NCBI GenBank assembly: GCA_050084985.1
Contig: JBITNC010000002.1
Span: 39,990,001 to 40,054,000 of the forward strand
Direction of reading: 5' to 3'
Length of the DNA stretch: 64,000 nucleotides
DNA from: Nageia nagi
Taxonomy: Eukaryota; Pinophyta
Part shown: positions 55,727 through 64,000 of the stretch, one piece after another
How the letters are laid out: every line of letters begins with the position of its first letter
How positions within the stretch are numbered: position 1 is the first letter of the stretch
The notes under the pieces: model-generated
The model's database searches: none
Seen by the model: only the letters and a program-made list of their open reading frames with translations
What the model was told of the DNA's origin: nothing
Position numbers and translations under genes: made by a program

Positions 55727-57847
55727 ATGTTTTATGGAGAGGAATTCTATATTTGGAAGGTGAATATGGAAACTTATTTGCAGTGTTTGGATCTTTTGGA
55801 TATTGTAGAGGCTAGATATGCAAAACTAGCAGATTAGAGCATCATTGAAGGTGAAGAAAGAATGATAAGGAAAGAGGAACAACACCAGAATCGTAAAGCA
55901 CTCATGGAATTGAGGAGAGGTATAATATTTGATATCCTTCCTTTGATTAAAAATTGCAAAATAGCATTTTATGTTTAGAGAGAATTGAATGCTAGTTTTG
56001 AGAATGAGAATTGTAAGTTAGATTGTAATGAGATGAATAGCAATCTACAAGATTATGAATTTGTGAATGGTGACTTTGTGGGCAAGGAAGATGAGCCCTT
56101 ATTTTGTGAAGTTTTTTATGTGCAACCTTGTGAATATGTTTATTTGTTGGAAGATATTTGGAATTTTTATGAGAAGAACCTCCAAAGAAGAGGTGTGTAT
56201 GTTGCCCAAGGAAGAGGTGGCAAGAGAGGATTTTCTTCATGTAGAGGCAAAGATGATGTAGAAGAGTGCTTGATTTTTTTAAGAGTTGAAGATGCACATG
56301 TGGAGTGCATAGATGAAGAGAATAATAATGAATAATGGGAGAAATAATCTCATGTTGCTATTGTTTCAGATTTTAATGAAGAAGAAGAGAATGTATTTGC
56401 AAAGTGCTTCATGGAAAAAAAGGCACATGTGGAAGGAATTGGTGATGACTACATGGAGTATGTACACAAAGTCTTAGTTTTTAAAGAAAATTATCTCATG
56501 GAAGAGACACCCATAGATCTTAATCCTATTGAAGGGGGTGATGAAAATAATGAATTTGATGTTTTTAATCTTCTCATAAATGATGTTGATGTTACTACTA
56601 ATGCAAATTAGTTTGATAGCGATGAAGTTGCAGGTTGTGGAGAAGAGGCTTGCATAAGTTTTGGAAATTATCCAAAGGGGGAACAATACGATGAAGTTGG
56701 AGAACCTCCAAAAAGGGGGAAAATAGAGGAAGTTGAATATGTTTACAGTCTTGCAATGGCTAGTAAAAATGATTATTTAGTTACTAATTTACATATTTTG
56801 CATGATATTGTTGATTTTGATGATGTTATTTTTTATTGTGATGAAGTTATTGAGAAGATATTTGATAGTAGTCCTATTTGGGATGATGATGATTCAGATT
56901 TTATTGATGCACATGAAGTTGAAATTGTGAGTAATTTACTTGATTTTATTACTGTTGATCACTCCTCAAGTTTGAAGAATGTATGGATGCTTGAAGAGAA
57001 TAGTAAAGATTCTCCTGTGAAAGATGAATTTGATGTTTGTTGTGATGATAAGAGTCCATTTTTTGGTGAGAAAAATGAGTTTGTTGATAAGAATAAACAT
57101 GAATGTACAATAGTAGGTAATTTGATTTGTGATGTGAACAATTACTATTTGCAAAGCCTTGGCGATAAATTTGCTTTGAAAGCAACTTTGGAAATTGGCA
57201 CTTATGTGTTTGGTATAAATTTAAAGTTTGAGAAGAATGCATGGTTTAGATTTGAGAAAATTATTATCATTGCAAATATTATTTTTCAATGTATTTTTGT
57301 TGATGAATGTGAAGAATGGATGAAGATGTTGAAAAGGATATTCATGGTTGAATGTGATGTTTATAAATTGCAAAATGTGGGTGAGTGTTTTGAAATTGAA
57401 TTTTGTATGTACATTGGCATTTTTAATTAGAATTTTGAGTGTTATAAGAGAGATATGATTTTGTATTTTCTAATGTTTAATAAAGAATATTATTTTCAGA
57501 ATGATGAGTTTATGGACAGCCATATGTTGGTTGTACAATGCATGAATGAGAGTGATTTTTTTATTGAAGAAGCACTTTTGATGATTGGTTATGTGATTAC
57601 CCAATGTTTGGGATTATTTTGCTTGATGGTTTATGTAAAGATTTATGCAATTATGATTTATATGAGTGAGTTGAAGCAAAGTAATCAACATGATGATGTG
57701 TGGATCAATGTTAGTGATCGAAAATTTGGTTGGAAAAATTATGTTAAAAATGAGTTTTTTGATAAAAATTGTGAGTTTTTTTATGCATGGAGAGTGTATT
57801 CTCCAAAGGTACCCTTGATTGTGAGATTATGCTTACAAGAGGCATAA
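55727..57847 (+). pseudogene. long ORF of the LTR element: gag-like N-terminus plus acidic tail of unknown function
   Basis: One frame runs 707 codons from ATG 55727 to TAA 57845. Premature stops start at 55835, 55976, 56333, 56345, 56609 and 57428, with no frameshift. Residues 1-100 resemble copia gag: MFYGEEFYIWKVNMETYLQC, later LRRGIIFDILPLI and RELNASFEN. After that there is no knuckle or enzyme motif. The tail is rich in Asp, Glu, Asn, Tyr, Phe and Cys, with runs such as DDDDSDFIDAHEVEIV and a C-terminal FFYAWRVYSPKVPLIVRLCL block. Retention of one frame despite strong LTR divergence suggests past selection. Function unknown. Confidence 0.75.
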
Positions 57848-58022
57848 AATATGAATAAGATCCTGATTGAAGAGTAGAAGTGTGATGGATGCCAACCTAT
57901 CATTTTTTTCAAACTTGAGAATTTTCTACTACAAAACTAGAAGAAGAGAAAATGAAAAATAAATCTATTTAATTTCTAGTTAGTGATTTTTCCATAACTC
58001 ATTCTTGAGTTTTGTCATCATC

Positions 58023-58033
58023 AAGGGGGAGAA
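58023..58033 (+). other. polypurine tract of the non-autonomous LTR element
   Basis: AAGGGGGAGAA directly precedes the 3' LTR start at 58034. It closely resembles the PPT of copia elements 3 and 4, consistent with use of copia machinery. Confidence 0.8.
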
Positions 58034-58760
58034 TGTTGGATATTGGGCTCAATTGAAGAACAAATTATAAACTTGCATTTCCAATTCTTTGCCAATTGGA
58101 CTAGTTCAAACAGATCAATCAACTTTGAGGAGTTATGACTTTTTATGGAGATATCCAATAGAGTTTATTCTTTTTGTATTGGATAGTGTTCAAAGATACA
58201 TTTCCAAAAATTATATGAATTCCTATATTTTATTAATTATTTACCATAATTATGGCTTTTTTTCTATTGAATTATCCTTATCTACCTAGAAACACCTTGA
58301 CCCTGCATGTTTCATCAAAATAAACGTTATCACATTTTAGAAACATGGTTGTGTTTCACCTATGATAGTTCTAGGAGTTATTGGAAACTTATAGAGTTAG
58401 TTTTTAGTTTTTTTTAGTTTATTTATGGTTTTAATAACATCTAAGATCATTCTACACCTTTGGCATAGTATAAATACATATGTTCCTTCAAGTTTTAAGC
58501 AGATTGAGGCATGTTGGAGTATGGATCTATGAGATCCACCATTGTGGTATTATAGTGTGCATGTAAAATGTTTCATAGAATGTAAATCACCATTTAATCC
58601 TCAATAAAGATATGATTTTAGTTCCAATATATGTTCTTATCTCAAATCTATAAATTTTAATGTTGTTTAATGATGTTTTGCAATAATATAGATTTGGGAA
58701 TGTGAATCTGTATTGGGAAATATGAATGTTGAGTTTTATTGAAACTCTTCAAAAACTATA
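58034..58760 (+). repeat. 3' LTR of the non-autonomous LTR element
   Basis: 727 bp starting TGTTGG; TATA-like TATAAATA at 58469-58476. Ends near ACTATA, where the partner has ACTACA. Confidence 0.85.
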
Positions 58761-58769
58761 AATATATAT

Positions 58770-60435
58770 TCATTAATAAATCCATACTCAAATTGTGATA
58801 ATTTTTCCAAATCAATGATAGATTCCCTTTTTCTCATGTTGATAGCAAAGTGATCTAGAATGATTGGCTAATTGTGCAAATGAATATATGCTATGTTGAG
58901 GCAAATTGTTATATCAATCCAATGCTTGATCTATAAGAGTTAGTGAAAATATTCTAAGCATAATTAAGACATCATCATTAGATATGATATGGCATGAATA
59001 CTTAAATTACCTCAAATATTTTCTTGGATCCTCCTTAACTTTAAATTTGCCCATATAAGGAACTTCAAACTTGTAAGGGAATGAATTGATTGGAACCATA
59101 AGTTTAATTGGTTCATTAATAATTGTATGATATATGAGACATCTTTGTTATATTTTGATTGTTGATTTTAAGCTCCATTTCTTGTAACCTCTTTAGAAAT
59201 TCATCATTCATTATTAGAGGTTGTTGATTTGACATGATTTTTTCTTGATAACTTGGTTGATAGCCTTATTATATATTTTACTCCAATGGTTGATTCAATG
59301 CTTTATTTGGGATAAAACTACTTTGTAAGATAAAAGTTTAATTTTTTTTATGAGTCATTTGATTAATATACCCTTGAATTTAATTTTGGTATGATTTTGA
59401 TTTGAAACTTATTGATATGAGTGATTTTTCCCAAGATGATAAGATGGGGATTGATGTTGAATCGCTTGATTGACATAATAAGTATTTTGATTGATATTGA
59501 TATTTTGATAATATGAAGAAGATTTATGTTTTATTCCTTGAGGTTTTGATTGATAGAAGTTATTTTGTGTTTGTTGTTGGCTTGTTTGATAGGAAGGATT
59601 GATTTGACTAACAAGAGCAACGTGTTTTGATTGACATTGATTTTGATTATGATTAGGAATCCTCAAGAGTTTTATATTTTGATGAACCCCTAGAATTTAT
59701 GAAATAATTTGATTTGATATGATCATAGGGATTGATTGCACAACAAATTAACTTGAAGCATTAGAATATATAACTTATTGATTTTAATGATATGACAAAG
59801 ATTCAAGATTAATGATAGGTTGTTGTGTATTTGATATTTGTTGATAAATATTTAGTTATGATAATGATATGACTAGGGGATAATATGGACAATTGTTGCA
59901 TTGGTTGAGATTGAGATTGATGTGCTTCAAAAATTGGTGATGTTGAGATAAAAGGTGCTTGAGAAACTAGAGATGGAATTGATTATTAAAATTCAATTGC
60001 TTATTTCCATCTCTAATTTTGATTGTATGAAGATGAATATTGAGGATCATGATATTTTGGATCAAATTAATGAATCAATATTTGCATATGAGAATATGAT
60101 GGCATACTTTATTTTTGTTGATAATGTTGCTTTGTAAACTGATCAAAAAGCAAATCCAATTGATGTTGAACCATATGATCATTGAATAATTACTCTTGTG
60201 ACTCTTGAGGGATATTTACAAATATAGAATGATTTTTGATATCTTGATCAAGTGATGAATAATAAGAAGATGAACGATGAGAAGATGCACATGATGAAGG
60301 TGATGCTTATGGAGTGGTAGGTCTAGAAGAAGGGTTTTAATTTTATGTTCTTTCTTATTTGCTAGCTTAAGACCTAATTTGAGCCATGTAAATCAAAATA
60401 TCTATATCCTCAAAAGGATGTATAAAGGAATTCAT
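58770..60435 (-). pseudogene. gypsy gag remnant, N-terminal and central part
   Basis: On the minus strand an ATG at 60435 and a second one in MAQIRS (60387) begin the region. Ser/Pro-rich and Gln/Asn-rich stretches follow (SPSSCASSHRSSSYYSSLDQ; 59409-59666 is strongly Gln/Asn/Tyr-rich). Then comes the retrotransposon gag domain: LKRLQEMELKINNQN, DDVLIMLRIFSLTLIDQALD, and, after a TGA where Trp is expected, YNNLPQHSIYSFAQL. The gag domain continues across the insertion at 54812. Many stops; a fossil. Confidence 0.7.
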
Positions 60436-61589
60436 GTCTATTATTTAAGATATTATTTGGTGAAACAATAAAAATCAAATAAATGATATGTAAAGAGAAA
60501 TATAATGTCCAAATGGTGCCAAATAAGTGAAATCAAATAAACACAAAGCCTAGAATTTTTCTTAAGATATTTTTAATGGATGAAAAGTCAACTCACACAA
60601 CCTATATACAATAAAGATAACAATTTTGTATGCTCATCCCAATAGTGAAAATATAGTAATATTGTTTATCTTTTTTAATGCTTTGATTTTCAATTAGATT
60701 TTAATTTTGTTAATGAAGATTGCATTTATGATTTTTTTGCTTCTTGATTAGATTCCCTAGGATGATTATAGTAAGGTTTTGATAGGTAAGGCTCAATATC
60801 TAGGGGATATAAATAAAAATACATATTTTTTTGTTCTTGTGTGTGCCTACCTTGGCAATGACCTCCAAGAGTAGGTAAGGACTCCCATGGAGAGAAATTC
60901 CATGTGCCCTATGTTCCAAGGCTCAAATATTATTAACATGCAAATATATGATGATGCAAACTAAATGAAAGTACAAAGTTAATTTATCCATTACAAATTT
61001 ATGCAATAGTCCCTCCCAAGGATGATAATTTTGACTAGCTCAAGATATGTAAAGCAAACCTAAGAATGTAAATAATAAGAAATTATAATTTAGAGAAAAC
61101 ATAGGAAATCAAGACTTGCTAAGATACTCTAGTTCCATATCTTCTTTATTTATTTATGAGATAAAACTTATTTTTACAAAACTATTTTTTTTATCTTGTA
61201 TAGGTTTGATAAATAGTACAAGTCAATTGACTAATTAGTAATCGATAGGATGACCATATATGTACTCAAAGAAATTCTAAGATGTTATGGCCCTTGAAAG
61301 GGATAAAAAAAAGGATAGAATTATGTTGATAATGGAATATTGCCTAATTAATTACATACTTTGATCTAAAATAGAAATATGATCTAAGCTTATGCTAAAT
61401 GCTAAAAGGATAGGATCGACCTATAAGGTACTGATTGTAAGGTGATTGACCTACATGAAGCTGATTTGTAGGTTTAATCAATCTAATAATGTTGACATTA
61501 CATAATAGAGATGTTTGATGCTTTGTATATTTTATATTTGATCTCAAGTATAGTCAATAACTCATGTGCACTTCACATCGAGTTCACCA
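60436..61589. other. gypsy leader region or spacer, nothing recognisable
   Basis: This lies between the gag start and the candidate 5' LTR of the gypsy relic. I could not identify a primer binding site or other feature; the stretch is AT-rich. Confidence 0.5.
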
Positions 61590-62781
61590 TTTTGTCATAA
61601 TCTCTAAATTCTTACAACAAGTGAGATTATAGTTCACCCAACATAGAATCTCCAAGAATCTAGGGTAATGCAAACATGCTTAATATAAGAGTAGATATTT
61701 CTCAATATAAGTTTAGAAATTATCCTTGTGCTCTTGATGATGATTTTTAATTTATTATGTCTTACTTTTATATACAAACATTATAAAATAAAATGTTATT
61801 AGGGGAAACCTCAAATGTTAAAACATTGGGATCTTAAGGCACACAAATAGGGTATACACTAGCTCAAGTGTATGTAGGACTCCTTAAACTTATTCTAGAG
61901 GTTTATATGAATGGAAAGAATGTATACATGTATTGATTGATATGCTAATGCTTATATGAGATGCTAGATGACTTGATAATGTTATGATATGTTATAAACA
62001 TAGATAAAGATTGATGTTAATGATCAAAATATAATAAATATTGATAACTATGATGCTAAATAATGGTTTATTCTAAATTACATTAAGATAATCAAGAAAA
62101 TCATCAAAATAATCTTATGGATAAACAATAATACATACAAACCTAAATAGCAAAGATAATGCTAAATGAAGCTAGATGATGTGATGTGTATGCTCAATCA
62201 TGATAAATATGCTAAATAATATGAAACTCTAGGATAAAATAGCCTAATGCATTTTACATGCATACAAATATGCAAATTATACTATGAAGGGATACAAAAG
62301 CTCCAAGAATTCTCTAAGAAAGATCCAAATTGTACCTATGACTTACAATCACATGAAAAATAATCATATAAGGCATAACAATATGATAAAATGGATAATT
62401 ATACCTCAATACATCATGGGATGGGATGAGATCATAATGTTCAAGTGTTGTGATGGATAGTTACTCAAAAACCCTAATAATGAACTTGAAGATGTTGAAT
62501 AATGTGTGTGTTAGAATGTTGAAGTGCTTAGAGAATAATCAAAATGCTATGATAAAAATGAATTTTTTGTCTCAAATAACCTTGAGATAAGCTTTTATAT
62601 AACTCTATTTTTATAATTGGTAGGCCAATTGATCGATTTGCAAGATTGATAAGTTGATTACCAATCGATCAGTCAACTGCAATATTGATTATTTTGACCA
62701 AATTGACTTGTTTTATTCATGTTTATGATTTATACTCAAATGCTAATAAATGTTGATTTTAGGTAGTTTTGGGGTATCTAT
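61590..62781 (-). repeat. candidate 5' LTR of the gypsy relic
   Basis: Matches 38956-40837 in the same orientation, ending at GGGGTATCTAT on the plus strand where the left copy has AGGGTATCTACA. The unmatched 0.65 kb of the left copy is absent here. No target duplication could be read. Confidence 0.6.
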
Positions 62782-62879
62782 TTGCAAGATCACTCCTCCT
62801 CAATTGCAATGATGAAGATCACTATGTTACTTAATATATCTTATTATTTTACCAAATATTTATCCTTAGTAGTAGTATC

Positions 62880-64000
62880 AATTTGACTATTATAACTAAA
62901 TTTTTGCATCCCTTAGTTTGACTTTATGTCATGTGCAAAAATTGTAAGGATTCAATAGTTCAAATGAGGATGCTAACCCCCTTAATTTAGGATAGATAAA
63001 TGCTTTAATCTCTATTTAATTGTGTCCTCTTGTGAGATCACTAGATCTTGTAACATAGTGTAGTTTCTCACAAGTGGGAAGGACCATTAATGATTTTAGC
63101 AAAATTATAGTAGAGTGAAATGATGTTAAGCTTTCAGAAAGATCAATGTCTATCAATTGGGTAAGGAATAACAAACCTTAAATATTTAATAGATCATGCA
63201 AACCATAAAAAAACCAAAAATAACTTTATGTATTCTTACATATAGAAATAATCTCAAATCAAGAACCTATTAATAGTTAGGAATTACTTTCAAGCTCTAG
63301 AAAATAATCTTAGGATAAAAAAGGTAAAAAATATATCAAAATACTATTGTATTCAAATAAAAATTAGTTGATTTACAATTGCCTATAACATAATGATATA
63401 GCTCTACAAAATAATATCAAGGTAAGAAATTACCTTGGACATCAACTTATTTTAATCTTCCATGATGAAAAGAAACAATCTTAACTTTATGAGGAATGGG
63501 ATACAAAAATATCTTAGTTAATGAAATAGATGAAAAATGTAAAAATAAAGGGAAAAGCAACATAAAAATAGTCTAAACCTCTTGGAAAGAGTACCTATCC
63601 TATTTATCAAGGGTTCATCAAATCCTTATTCCTTTGTTATCTTTATCTTATATAATCATCATGGGTTATTGGTAATTAATTATTTAACTATTCAAAATTT
63701 ATGGCCATTGTAGAGATGATGGAATGTAAAGCATAATTATATTACTTACCATAAAAGGAGTAATAAAATTTTATATGTTGCTACAACAACCATGCCCATT
63801 TAAGGTAAGGAGATCCCAGTGCTCTTTTTTTTTATGAGTGTAAAATCAACCTAATAGCCCACATTTTTTAGATATGAAGTTAAGGTCCTGAGATTCAATC
63901 TCACTATTTTATTTATGGGTGAACATGTTGCTTCTAATTTTATCATGTAGTTGCATGCCCTATCTTTGATCTACCATTACATCATGATCAGTTTGATCTA
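62880..64000 (+). repeat. dispersed repeat X, copy 2 (runs off the window)
   Basis: Same-orientation match to 33360-33880 and 35790-36300 without the 1.9-kb insertion. Shared landmarks are GAGGATGCTAACCCCC, TACCTTGGACATCAA and TTTATAGGTGAGCAT-like sequence. It begins about 100 bp right of the gypsy relic's candidate 5' LTR. Confidence 0.7.

Larger units (their letters stand above)
54818..58760 (+). mobile_element. non-autonomous LTR element (LARD-like) with one long ORF
   Basis: Directly repeated LTRs (54818-55543 and 58034-58760, about 727 bp each) enclose 2.49 kb. A primer-site-like TGGTATCA follows the 5' LTR, and the PPT AAGGGGGAGAA precedes the 3' LTR. The internal region holds one broken ORF with a gag-like start. 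There is no room for protease, integrase or RT, and none is visible, so mobilisation must have used another element's enzymes. The LTR ends are degraded and no clear target duplication is seen. It is inserted in the gypsy gag relic. Confidence 0.82.
38956..62781 (-). mobile_element. Ty3/gypsy-like relic on minus strand, split by three insertions
   Basis: Two directly repeated blocks (38956-40837 and about 61590-62781) flank minus-strand gag remnants at 58770-60435 and 53700-54812. The left block begins on the minus strand with TGTAGATACCC and is preceded by a purine-rich AAAAAGGGGCAAC, a PPT-LTR junction. Removing the CACTA-like element, copia element 4 and the non-autonomous LTR element leaves about 5.9 kb of internal sequence. 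Only gag is recognisable; the part where pol should lie is ATGATA-rich low-complexity DNA. Left LTR end and primer site are not resolved. Confidence 0.6.

Noticed and set aside
54818-58760. Ordinary host gene flanked by repeats
   Set aside because: The flanking repeats have primer-site and PPT junctions at the correct edges and the ORF starts with a gag-like domain, so an LTR element is the better explanation.
1-64000. Prokaryotic defence or operon-like system
   Set aside because: No bacterial gene, ribosome binding site pattern or operon; all recognisable content is plant repeats and viral fossils.

Overview
This is eukaryotic nuclear DNA, almost certainly from a large, repeat-rich seed-plant genome. 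The evidence is an AT-rich background, decayed Ty1/copia and Ty3/gypsy elements using an initiator-Met type primer site, an endogenous plant pararetrovirus, a tRNA-derived SINE, a plant LINE ORF1, a CACTA-type element, and fragments of plant PPR and DnaJ genes. A gymnosperm would fit but cannot be proven from the window. I see no intact host gene, rRNA, functional tRNA or CRISPR array. The content is nested transposable elements in a relative-age series.

Layout. 1-3.3 kb: 3' half of a broken copia element (element 1). 4.45-10.7 kb: degraded endogenous caulimovirid (movement, capsid, protease, RT and RNase H regions, promoter-like region). 12.3-12.5 kb: SINE. 12.6-13.76 and 20.73-21.3 kb: a LINE ORF1 split by copia element 2 (13757-20722, 5-bp target duplication GTAGC). 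21.7-22.36 and 30.0-30.35 kb: an unrecognised minus-strand coding remnant split in frame by copia element 3 (22366-30003, minus, target duplication TCTTT). 33.4-36.3 kb: a dispersed repeat with an insertion carrying a PPR fragment. About 39-62.8 kb: a minus-strand Ty3/gypsy relic with candidate LTRs, a PPT and gag but no visible pol. Three elements are nested in it: a CACTA-like element (42759-44544) that holds PPR-derived sequence and is itself hit by a solo copia LTR; copia element 4 (44584-53655, the youngest); and a non-autonomous LTR element (54818-58760) carrying a long unusual ORF. 62.9-64 kb: a second copy of the 33-36 kb repeat.

How parts relate. Copia elements 2, 3 and 4 are one family: related gag-pol, a shared noncoding 5' leader of about 400 nt with a conserved hairpin, and a shared 3' noncoding block before the polypurine tract. 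They also share a variable tandem array of short hairpins just after pol. Element 4 is youngest: its LTRs differ at about nine positions, and its gag-pol stays in one frame with only seven premature stops. Its leader is about 2 kb longer than that of element 2 and contains a DnaJ-domain fragment and a PPR fragment.

The most unusual items are the host-gene fragments in the element 4 leader; the hairpin array with compensatory changes after element 4 pol; the LTR element whose only ORF joins a gag-like N-terminus to a long acidic tail; and the CACTA-like element with captured PPR motifs. All similarity judgements were made by eye.
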